From assembly GCA_963811555.1 (NCBI GenBank), contig CAWESG010000031.1, forward strand, positions 51,944-115,943: a DNA stretch of 64,000 nt, given 5' to 3'. The position numbers were made by a program, and so were the translations under genes. The DNA comes from Methylosinus sp963811555. GTDB taxonomy: Bacteria > Pseudomonadota > Alphaproteobacteria > Rhizobiales > Beijerinckiaceae. This document shows, in pieces, positions 38,613 through 46,219 of this stretch (positions within the stretch are counted from its first letter, which is position 1; each line of letters starts with the position of its first letter). Below the pieces are notes generated by a model that saw nothing but the letters and a program-made list of their open reading frames with translations, searched no databases and was not told the origin of the DNA.

Positions 38613-39590
38613 CCATACCCGGGTATGGGGTATTAATTCAGGCGAGTTACCATCCCTTTTAATCGGACGCTGCAGACTCGTGCGCCGTGAGGCTTTCAAA
38701 CTGTGTGAGCGCAATTCTGCACCCCGCCGTTTGCACTACAATAAATTGATTTCTATCGAATATATCTCCTTTTAAGGGTAACTGCTCCTTTTTAGGAGTT
38801 CATAGGCTCTAATATGCGCAAATCCTTATCGGACGGCCTGAATTGAGAAAAATAGCTGACGAAAGATCGGTTATTTCTCGCAGCGAAGCGCCCAGCCGAT
38901 AGCAATCGGACAACTAATGGGCGCGCTCACTCCTGTTTTGAGTTCGATTATATCGCTCCCTCGTTTTAGGCATGAATCTCAAAATTCAGCGGGACCGGGA
39001 CACCCACGCCCCGCATCCCCCAACTGATACCCGGGTATTAGAGATTAATAATATTTTTGAAGGCGAATGCACGAGACAGGTGGCAAAAGCGAAATCGCCG
39101 CGACAATGCAAAAGGTGATTATATCCATTGGCGAGCCCACCGAACGCTGAGCGATGAAAATTTGGACGAGCGCTTAATAAATAATTGGTGAAATTGTACC
39201 CGGGTACAAGACACATTAATCGGCAATGGAACTGGGATGTATGGCGCAGAGATGCAATCAAGCAGAGTTTTTTTCTTTCTGTTTATTCATTCAGCGTCCG
39301 GTTCTATGGACAGGGCGGAAAGGCCGCAATCGGGTTACCGCTGAAGTTCGGCTTTATGGCGCGAAAGAGCAGTGCGGCAATGTGTTCCTTCGTGGGCGCC
39401 GGGGCAAGCGGGGCGTTCCCCGCACACGCGGGGATGAACCGACGTGAGCATGGGCGACGAGCAGTCCAGCTATGCGTTCCCCGCACACGCGGGGATGAAC
39501 CAGCGACCCGGCGGGCAAGGAAGGGAGAGCGGACGCGTTCCCCGCACACGCGGGGATGAACCGTTTCGATTGCGTCTCTATACCCGGGTA
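38613..39590. repeat. Cluster of TACCCGGGTA palindromes (four sites)
   Basis: Four copies of the same palindrome occur here: 38613-38628 (16-bp perfect), 39027-39038 (12-bp), 39194-39209 (16-bp, TTGTACCC arms) and 39581-39590 (10-bp, inside a CRISPR spacer). The 38586-39412 stretch is otherwise a gene-free, relatively AT-rich region. Identical sites recur at 45.4-45.6 kb, and I saw none outside the element. A binding site for an island-encoded DNA-binding protein is the simplest reading. Confidence 0.65.
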
Positions 39591-39624
39591 GACTGGCGTT
39601 CCCCGCACACGCGGGGATGAACCG
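39413..39624 (+). CRISPR. Four-repeat orphan CRISPR array, type I-E-like repeat
   Basis: Four copies of GCGTTCCCCGCACACGCGGG followed by GATGAACC start at 39413, 39474, 39535 and 39596 with exact 61-bp period. The repeats are identical over 28 nt; the 29th base (G) is A after repeat 2. Spacers are 32-33 nt. The sequence has the CCCCGC/GCGGGG stem and GATGAACC tail of type I-E (Cas6e) repeats. No cas gene is present in the window. There is no AT-rich leader immediately upstream. The array lies within the integrative element. Confidence 0.95.
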
Positions 39625-39687
39625 TTCTTATCGGCCCCGAGCGCCTCCCAGCGCGCGCCGGACAAATATGATGGCAAGGCCATCGAA

Positions 39688-39978
39688 ATGAGGCGTATCC
39701 GCTGCTTTCACGCTGGCGAACAGGAATACCGATGTGGGTCCACTAGCGCGGGCATATCCTTGGTGATCCAAACGCCGGAGGTAACGCCAGACGACGCCAA
39801 GGCGCAAATCGAGGACAAATGCGGCGAGTTGCGAAAGGTGGCGACATCGCCATTGTGCCTAAAAACGATAAGGTTCACGCCATTTTCTAATACCTCAGAT
39901 GTGGTTAGCGGTTATCAAACCAGAACGATCATCACTACGCCGGTCATCGAGGTGGTGGGGGGACGCCACCGACGATAG
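39688..39978 (+). CDS. Hypothetical protein
   Basis: This is a 96-aa open frame with natural-looking composition in the middle (GISLVIQTPEVTPDDAKAQIEDKCGELRKV). There is no recognised domain, no clear ribosome binding site and no signal peptide. It may be the 3' part of a larger broken gene, since its N-terminus starts just downstream of the CRISPR array. Low confidence. Confidence 0.35.
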   Translation: MRRIRCFHAGEQEYRCGSTSAGISLVIQTPEVTPDDAKAQIEDKCGELRKVATSPLCLKTIRFTPFSNTSDVVSGYQTRTIITTPVIEVVGGRHRR

Positions 39979-40086
39979 CGCTACGTCATTTTTTTGAGTG
40001 ACAATGACGTGTGCGAAGAGGAGCAATGAACAGGAGAGTGGTTCTGGCTTTACTTCCTTGAGATGCGTCGGCGAACCGGCTTTAAT

Positions 40087-40374
40087 TTAGGCTTCTACCT
40101 CGAATACCAACTGCCCCGTCCTCACGTCCGTTACAATAATGGTCGAGGCTGGATTATGTCCTTTAGCATTCCGGGCCGACGCGATCGCGTCACGAAGATC
40201 GTAAAACTCGTCGTGCGGCGCTCCATCAATGCGAACCTCAAAAGGACACTCGATGAGCTTTAAAGAGCGCGCGTCCAACTTCCGGCGTTGAGCCGTCGAA
40301 GCAGCCGGATTGTCCGAAACCTTGTCGTTCATGCCCGCATCCACCATGGCTTGCCTCTCAGAACCGCTCGGCAT
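40087..40374 (-). CDS. Small hypothetical protein
   Basis: This protein of up to 95 aa has the central block LKLIECPFEVRIDGAPHDEFYDLRDAIASARNAK followed by STIIVTDVRTGQLVFEVEA, which reads like a small alpha/beta domain. It is soluble. A start at the internal Met at 40332 (MNDKVSDN) is equally likely. I do not recognise the family. It may follow the short ORF at 40378-40494 on the same strand, whose stop lies 3 nt upstream. Confidence 0.6.
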   Translation of the reverse strand: MPSGSERQAMVDAGMNDKVSDNPAASTAQRRKLDARSLKLIECPFEVRIDGAPHDEFYDLRDAIASARNAKGHNPASTIIVTDVRTGQLVFEVEA

Positions 40375-40377
40375 CGG

Positions 40378-40494
40378 CTAATCGCACGCCTTCCCGGCCT
40401 CGCGCCAGTCCCGCCAAATGCGTTGCCGCGCTTGATCCAGACTGATTGCCCCAGAGCAAACGGCGCGCGCAAGGCAGGTCTCGATTGTGCGCAT
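40378..40494 (-). CDS. Short ORF, probable fragment
   Basis: A 38-codon frame (MRTIETCLARAVCSGAISLDQ then ARQRIWRDWREAGKACD) extends upstream without a start for about 30 more codons (AEERRQRLLDYCRAIK). The composition looks coding and recalls the C-terminal tail of small HNH-type or exported proteins in Rhizobiales, but I cannot place it. It is likely the end of a broken gene. Confidence 0.3.
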   Translation of the reverse strand: MRTIETCLARAVCSGAISLDQARQRIWRDWREAGKACD

Positions 40495-40817
40495 CTTTAT
40501 GGCCCGACAATAATCGAGCAGCCGTTGCCGCCTTTCTTCGGCGCGCCGCCGGGTCCTGACCTTGTGAAAGCGGCTTTTAGCGGTGATCTGGTAGCAATCG
40601 ATAAGGTGCTAGCAGTCGACGAGCGTGAGTTGCGCCTCGCGGGTGTTTCTGGCGAACGGAAGAAAGGGCCGTAACGCCACAAAGGGATTTATGGCTGGCG
40701 TTTAGGGTTGGCTCTATCTGTGAGCGACTACTAACGTGAACTTTTTCCAGTCACTATTTCGATGACCGGAGCACGGACACGACGCTTCGAGCCGCGTTCG
40801 TGCGCTTTGATCTCTGC

Positions 40818-41261
40818 TTATTTGAAGGCGATGATTACGCCGTCGGCGCCAAGCGATAGCTGCAGTCCCCGGCGTTGCGTCTGCAAGCGCATAGTGACTC
40901 CTTTGCCATTGCGAAGCCAAAGCGTCCCTCCTCCCTGGTCACCCAACGCCCATCCTTTGCGGACCTGGACATAGGCGCCGGCAAAATCAGCTAGTTGCTG
41001 CAGGCCATAGACATCGCCCGATGCGGTAAGTTCCGAGGCGCCGACTCCGCCGACGCCCAGGCCGCCGACACTTATAGGATATGATTGGCCGCCGTAGGTC
41101 AGCGTTCCGCCGCCTAACGCACCAGACCCGATGAAAGCGACCTGAAATTGCTGAATTGTGACAGACCCCGACGGGGGGCCTTGGGGGCGCTCTTGAGCCG
41201 ATGCCGGAGCCGCTAGGAGGAAGCACGCTGCGACAATTAGTGTGGTTCTTTTGAAGACCAT
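40818..41261 (-). CDS. Exported Gly-rich beta protein (EipA/DUF1134-like style)
   Basis: This 147-aa protein has a clean signal peptide (FKRTTLIVAACFLLAAPASAQ). The mature part is rich in Gly and short strands (VAFIGSGALGGGTLTYGG, VGGLGVGGVGAS, LQLSLGADGVIIAFK). The pattern recalls EipA/DUF1134 envelope proteins, though it is shorter; this is a weak resemblance. The ATG at 41261 has AAAGG 11 nt upstream. It is cargo of the integrative element. Confidence 0.65.
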   Translation of the reverse strand: MVFKRTTLIVAACFLLAAPASAQERPQGPPSGSVTIQQFQVAFIGSGALGGGTLTYGGQSYPISVGGLGVGGVGASELTASGDVYGLQQLADFAGAYVQVRKGWALGDQGGGTLWLRNGKGVTMRLQTQRRGLQLSLGADGVIIAFK

Positions 41262-41798
41262 GTAAACGCGCCTTTCGAGGCAGAGCTTTGGGGCGCGGCC
41301 CCAATCAAATCGACATCCATCCGATGACCGCCTGCTAAACGGCATTAGCACGTTAGCGAGTGTTATTTGTCAATAGCGCCAGCTTGCCCGCGGACTGGGG
41401 TGAAATCGGCGACCCTGCGCGCCGGAGCTCTTGCCCCCGAGCGTTGGAAATGCTGACTTTGTTGTCATCAAGGCATGCCTCTCCGTTGGTTCTTCGTCGA
41501 ACAAAAAACTGTCAGGCGCTTCATGTCGATGCGGTTGCCGCCTAACCCGGCGTCGGCATGAGGGGTTCGGTTGTCGTATGTTCACTGAAACCCATAGGAA
41601 AGTATCGTCTCGACGGCATCCAATTCGTAATTTTCTAGCGCGCCGCCGAGCGCGATGATTCACGCACAACAAGCCTTCGCGCACGACCAACGGAGGGAGA
41701 ACCGACGCTCAGATTTGCCGAACAAGCCAAAGTGTGCGAACCCTATGGTTCGGTTTCCGCTTTTCCGGGGATATCGCTTCAACAGGGGAAGAAAGAAT

Positions 41799-42131
41799 AT
41801 GCGTAGAACTATGTTTGCCGCCTGTTTCGCTCTCGCACTATCTCCGATCGGGGCAAACGCCCAAACTCCGCTTTCGAGTTACGCGGACGAGAAGGGCTAC
41901 ATCGATGTTCAAAAACTGACCTGCGCACAACTCGCTGGGACGTTCCAGGAGGATGCCGACTTCCTCGGTGTTTGGTACAGCGGTTGGTACAATGGCCTCG
42001 CCAAGAAACACGCGATCAAGGTCGATCGGGTCAAGGAAGGCATCCACGAGGTTATCGTCTACTGCAAGGAACACAAGGACAAGAAGGTCATTCAGGCGAT
42101 CGACGTCATTCTCAAGGCTAGAAAAGACTAA
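41799..42131 (+). CDS. HdeA/HdeB family periplasmic protein
   Basis: This 110-aa protein has a signal peptide (MRRTMFAACFALALSPIGANA) and a HdeA/HdeB domain: LTCAQLAGTFQEDADFLGVWYSGW and VIVYCKEHKDKKVIQAID. The two cysteines form the family's disulfide. HdeA and HdeB are acid-activated periplasmic chaperones in enterics; alphaproteobacterial members are less studied. The ATG at 41799 has AGGGGAAG upstream. It is separated from the 40818 gene by about 540 nt, in which I see no convincing gene (41262-41798). Confidence 0.85.
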   Translation: MRRTMFAACFALALSPIGANAQTPLSSYADEKGYIDVQKLTCAQLAGTFQEDADFLGVWYSGWYNGLAKKHAIKVDRVKEGIHEVIVYCKEHKDKKVIQAIDVILKARKD

Positions 42132-42478
42132 CGGTCGCAATCGACGCCCGACGCCAGAGCGCCGAGTTGTCGGGCTGATGTCAAAACAGCTAAGGGGCTC
42201 GCGCGGTCGCCGAATATTCCTTGTCGTGGGCCATCCCTGTGTGACGGGCATGAGCAAGAGAAATTCGATGGTTGATCGGCCTGTCCACACTTTTCCGCGA
42301 CGTTTCCAAATGGCGCTTTGGCTTTGTCACATTGTTTGGGGCTTGCGATCCCTCAGAACAATGCCGCCAGCGCAATCATTCATGGTCCGTTGATGGAAGT
42401 GAACATTCCAATCTCACGAAGGAAACGACGCGAGGGCGTCCGGCTGGGATAAAGAGAAATGCATCGGAGTCGCGCAAC

Positions 42479-43693
42479 ATGAGAACCCGATCATCTTCGC
42501 CAACTCAACTCGTCATCTGCTTGGTTGCGACCTGCGCGTTGTTGCTAGCAGCCTGCTCCACATTCGATCGGCGGAACGCCGTTCCGCCAGACCTGCGACT
42601 GGAATCAACCGTTCTCGGCATTCCCAACGCCCGTTTTTTCGTTGATCGGCCTGCAGCGATTTCGGCGGAGCAAGAGCAGGCGCTTATTCGCGAAGCTCGG
42701 CATTTGGGCGTCAGCCGCGGCGGCGTCTTGCCCACCGCCTATCTCTTGTCATTGTCCGGCGGCGGCGATGACGGCGCGTTCGGCGCGGGCCTCCTGGTCG
42801 GCTGGACGGCGCACGGCGATCGCCCCAGCTTCAAGCTCGTTACCGGCGTGAGCACGGGTGCGCTCATCGCGCCGTTCGCATTCCTCGGTCCCGAATATGA
42901 CGCCGCGCTGACTGACGTCTATACGAACATCAATCAGTCCAAAGTCCTCGAAAAGAGATTTATAACGGCCGCGCTGATAGACGACGCCATGGCTGACACT
43001 TCCCCGCTCTATGCGACTATTTCCAAATATGTCGACGAGGGTATGATGGCGCGAATTGCGGCCGAATATGAGAAAGGGCGTCTGCTTGTCATTCAGTCTA
43101 CAGATCTTGACGCAGGGCGGCCGGTCTTGTGGAACATTGGGGCTATCGCCAAAAGCGGTCATCCGGGCGCGCTCAGTCTCATTCGCCATATTCTGCTCGC
43201 GTCCGCATCGATCCCTGGCGCCTTCCCGCCGGTGATGTTCGATGTCGAAGTGAATGGCGAGCCATATCAGGAAATGCACGTCGACGGCGGCGCGGTGAGT
43301 CAGGCTTTTCTCGTTCCGCCATCCGTCAATGTGAAACTGGCGCAGAAGGCCGCCGGCTATCGTAGAAACATCGTTGCCTTTATCATCCGCAATTCGCGCC
43401 TCACCACCGAATGGAGCGACGTGGAGCGGCAGACGCTATCGATCGCCAAAAAAGCTGTTTCGACCATGATCAACTACAATGGCGTCGGCGACCTCTACCG
43501 CATTTACATGGCAACCCGGCGCGCCGGCGCCGGCTTCAACCTTGCCTATATCGGCGATGACTTCCACGCCGAGCATAAAGAGGAATTTGATCAAACCTAC
43601 ATGCGGGCTCTTTATCGCTACGCCTTTGACAAAGCCGCGAAAGGATATCCCTGGCAAGACGCGCCTCCGGGATTTATCCGAAATGCGCGATAA
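42479..43693 (+). CDS. Patatin-like phospholipase lipoprotein
   Basis: This 404-aa protein has a lipoprotein signal with lipobox LLLAAC (lipidated Cys near residue 23). The patatin domain shows GGGDDGAFGAG (oxyanion loop), nucleophile elbow GVSTG and VDGGA (catalytic Asp). A cell-envelope acyl hydrolase is expected. It follows the HdeA-like gene on the same strand by 347 nt, a stretch with no convincing gene, and is part of the element's cargo. The ATG at 42479 precedes the hydrophobic core directly; the open frame to 42272 is unsupported. Confidence 0.9.
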   Translation: MRTRSSSPTQLVICLVATCALLLAACSTFDRRNAVPPDLRLESTVLGIPNARFFVDRPAAISAEQEQALIREARHLGVSRGGVLPTAYLLSLSGGGDDGAFGAGLLVGWTAHGDRPSFKLVTGVSTGALIAPFAFLGPEYDAALTDVYTNINQSKVLEKRFITAALIDDAMADTSPLYATISKYVDEGMMARIAAEYEKGRLLVIQSTDLDAGRPVLWNIGAIAKSGHPGALSLIRHILLASASIPGAFPPVMFDVEVNGEPYQEMHVDGGAVSQAFLVPPSVNVKLAQKAAGYRRNIVAFIIRNSRLTTEWSDVERQTLSIAKKAVSTMINYNGVGDLYRIYMATRRAGAGFNLAYIGDDFHAEHKEEFDQTYMRALYRYAFDKAAKGYPWQDAPPGFIRNAR

Positions 43694-43808
43694 ACGAAGC
43701 TTTGTATCGTAAAGAAACTTGGACTTGTACGCTAAAAGCTCGCCTTTGGCGGCGATCGCCGCGAAATTGCCTCAATCCTCAATGTAGGGCGCCAACCTAG
43801 CCGATCGA

Positions 43809-43946
43809 TTATCGACGCATGACGCAGCCTTTCGGCACACCGGCGGTCTTGCAATAGACCACGGCAGCGTCGACGTCGGTCGTCGGCAAAGTGATCCCCG
43901 TAATGAATACGCAGGCGCCCAAAGCCGTCGGTGCTAGAAATCTCAT
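43809..43946 (-). CDS. 45-aa exported peptide with C-terminal Cys pair
   Basis: The sequence MRFLAPTALGACVFITGIT is a signal peptide; the mature peptide ends AAVVYCKTAGVPKGCVMRR. Tiny exported proteins with this VVYC...G(V/Y)P.GCV ending are common in Rhizobiales, and their function is unknown. CGAGG lies 7 nt before the ATG at 43946. The longer open frame to 44105 is not credible. Confidence 0.65.
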   Translation of the reverse strand: MRFLAPTALGACVFITGITLPTTDVDAAVVYCKTAGVPKGCVMRR

Positions 43947-44107
43947 AGCAAGCCTCGCCCGCCTTGATCTCGTCGCGGTGCGCTCCGCAGCGCGGGACGC
44001 TGTTCGGCCGGCGGCGCTTGCACACCTGCGGGACGTGGCGGGGGATGTTTCGATCATTGGCCGGCGCGCGGGCGTTCGTGGCGCACAAGAAGCACTCGCC
44101 ATCACCC

Positions 44108-44371
44108 ATGGATACGGCGGAGGTTCGTCGTGCGGCGCGCCTCGCGGAAAGCCGTGGCGTCAGCACTCGCGCGGTGCTGAAAATCCTTGGCCGAAGTGCG
44201 TTGGTGCTAACATCGGCGGGATTAGCCTTGTTCGGGTGGATCACGGCCGGGATTGACTATGTCTGGCTCGCGCTGACAATCGTCATCGCGCTGACCCGCC
44301 GAGCCGTCTACGCCGTCGGATGGCTGGTGTCGCGCGTGTTTTCATTGATAGCGCCCGGACGTAATCGTTGA
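44108..44371 (+). CDS. Small two-helix membrane protein
   Basis: This 87-aa protein starts MDTAEVRRAARLAESRGVS, then has two or three hydrophobic segments (about residues 28-45 and 48-78). It has no known domain. It is divergent from the 45-aa peptide gene. The start at 44108 is chosen because upstream residues are of low quality; no strong ribosome binding site is seen. Confidence 0.6.
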   Translation: MDTAEVRRAARLAESRGVSTRAVLKILGRSALVLTSAGLALFGWITAGIDYVWLALTIVIALTRRAVYAVGWLVSRVFSLIAPGRNR

Positions 44372-44681
44372 TGAACGCGACACCGGGGGCGCACGGCTTG
44401 CTCACGGCGTAACAGTCGCGCGGACCTTGCCGATCTACGCACGCGACGCCACGGCGGTCCATCGTCTCTTTGAGGATTTTGCGCCCTGTGGCATCCCACC
44501 AAAAAGCTCAACAAGTAAGCCGAGCGAGGAAGGGCGATAGCCATCGCGAAGTCGAATGCGTTTGATGGCGATACCGCGCCCTGTCAGCGTAGGAGGCGCG
44601 CGGCGAAGGGCAGCACGGCAAAGAGACACGGGTCCGGTCTTGGCGACCGGACCAGCAATTTACGATGAGCGACGCCCGACC

Positions 44682-45396
44682 TTACACGTCGTCTGCAAGC
44701 GTGAAGCGATGGAGAAGTCCGCCAATGACGCCGCCGAGCAGCGGCGCGACCCAGAACAGCCAGAGCTGCCCCAGCGCCCAGCCGCCGACGAAAAGCGCCT
44801 GGCTCGTCGAACGGGCCGGGTTCACCGAGGTGTTGGTGACCGGGATGTCGACGAGATGGATGAGGGTCAGCGTCAGGCCGATGGCGATCGGCGCGAAGCC
44901 GACGGGGCGCGCCCTTCCGTCGTGCCGAGGATGACGATGCAGGAAGAACGGCCGTCAGCACGGTTTCGATGATGAAGCCAGACTGCAACGTGTAGCCCGC
45001 CGGCGAGTGATCTTCATAGCCATTGGCCGCGAAGCCGTTGGCGAGCGAGAAGTCGATATTGCCCTTGGCGACGAGCAACAGGACGAAGGCCGCGAAAGTC
45101 GCGCCGAGGAGCTGCGCCACCCAATAGGGGCCGAGCTCCTTCCAGGAGAAGCGGCCGGCGGCGGCGAGGCCAAGCGACACGGCCGGATTGAAATGGCCGC
45201 CCGAAACCGGGCCGAAGGCGTAAGCGCCGGTCAGCACCGTAAGGCCGAAGGCCAGCGCGACGCCGAGAAAGCCGATGCCGAGCTGTGGAAAGCCGGCGGA
45301 AATCACGGCGCTGCCACACCCGCCAAGAACAAGCCAGAAAGTTCCCAAAAATTCGGCGAGAAGTTTGTGTAGGCGAACACGCCGGCGCGTCGCCAA
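44682..45396 (-). pseudogene. aqpZ: Aquaporin Z-type channel with two frame breaks
   Basis: The N-terminal half (HKLLAEFLGTFWLVLGGCGSAV, then SGGHFNPAVSLGLA with the first NPA box) is in one frame. Near 44,935 the frame is lost and regained over a short span (VILGTTEGRAP), then continues to the end with the second box (SVNPARSTSQALF) and six helices in all, stopping at 44,682. Reconstructed length is about 238 aa, normal for AqpZ. The start is unclear: a TTG at 45396 is the best candidate, directly downstream of two TACCCGGGTA palindromes. Confidence 0.8.
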
Positions 45397-45403
45397 GAAG
45401 TTT

Positions 45404-45638
45404 ATACCCGGGTATGGGCTCGGAATATTTTTCCTCCACTCATGTGATTGCCTGCACTCGCGGCTGCACTTCGCGTCGAAATCCACGATACCCGGGTATT
45501 GTTTTGAATTTTTGCCGACCACCGCACTGATTGGGTGCATTCTAGCAAGCTGGGAAATCCTGAGCCTTCTCGACACTGCAAAGTCCAGCGCGGCATTCGA
45601 TAAGGCTCAAAAAAAATAAATCTGCGATACCCGGGATA
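45404..45638. promoter_or_regulatory. TACCCGGGTA palindromes ahead of aqpZ
   Basis: Two perfect 12-bp palindromes ATACCCGGGTAT (45404-45415 and 45488-45499) and one imperfect copy (45627-45638) sit just upstream of the aquaporin start on the minus strand. They match the four sites at 38.6-39.6 kb. The position in an apparent promoter region suggests operators. The remainder of 45640-46013 holds one further CCCGGG-centred repeat (45945-45958) and no gene I can support. Confidence 0.55.
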
Positions 45639-45944
45639 ATCTGTGTAACGCGTATGCGAGATGAACAACCTACCTTGAGCAATAGAACAGCAGATTAATG
45701 AGGCTCGCGTCACAAGCGTCACGCGAATCTGTCTCGCACCGGCGCACGTTGGACCATTTTGGGAGACCGCTTGGCTGAATGACGCATTCCGGGCCGTAGA
45801 AACGACCTATCAAAAATGCACCCCGGTTCATTTTTTGAACATCACCGCTGCGAACGCTGCGATTCGGAAGGAGACGGTCGTGCGGATCGGAATGATCAAG
45901 CTGGATGATGTCATGTTGCCATCCTTACAGGCGATTTTTAAAAA

Positions 45945-45958
45945 TGAACCCGGGTTCA
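45945..45958. terminator. Palindrome with flanking A/T runs after the primase gene
   Basis: TGAACCCGGGTTCA is a perfect 14-bp palindrome preceded by TTTTTAAAAA on the plus strand, so on the minus strand the stem is followed by a T run. It lies about 260 nt downstream of the primase stop and can act as its terminator. A decayed copy lies at 45812-45835, and a related stem is at 49511-49538. Confidence 0.5.
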
Positions 45959-46219
45959 CTTTTGGGCGGGCAGAGGCAGGCCATGAGCCGTAGACCTTCC
46001 GCACGAGCGTTGATTAGTAGGCAAGGTAATCAGCCGCAATCGCGACGCTCACAAGTCGTATAAGCGGGGCGCTGGCCGCGGCCGTCGTCGACGCTATCCT
46101 CGCGAAGGTCGCCCCGCCAACTCGCAAAGGTGACAAAGGTGACAGTCCATACGTGCCACCACGTATCGCGCCTGCGCGTGCGCGCGTAACGCCTATTTTC
46201 TTCCGGCGCGTCACCTTTG

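Noticed and set aside
38586..39412. Search for cas genes or a leader near the array
   Set aside because: No Cas-like protein could be read on either strand in this stretch, and no AT-rich leader adjoins the first repeat.
39185..39559. Open frames through the CRISPR array (PRTRGDEP-type repeats) on both strands
   Set aside because: The peptide repeats are translations of the CRISPR repeat and carry no ribosome binding site or independent homology.
40288..40674. Plus-strand open frame of 128 codons
   Set aside because: It runs antisense to two better-looking minus-strand frames, and its composition is arginine/proline-rich without a domain.
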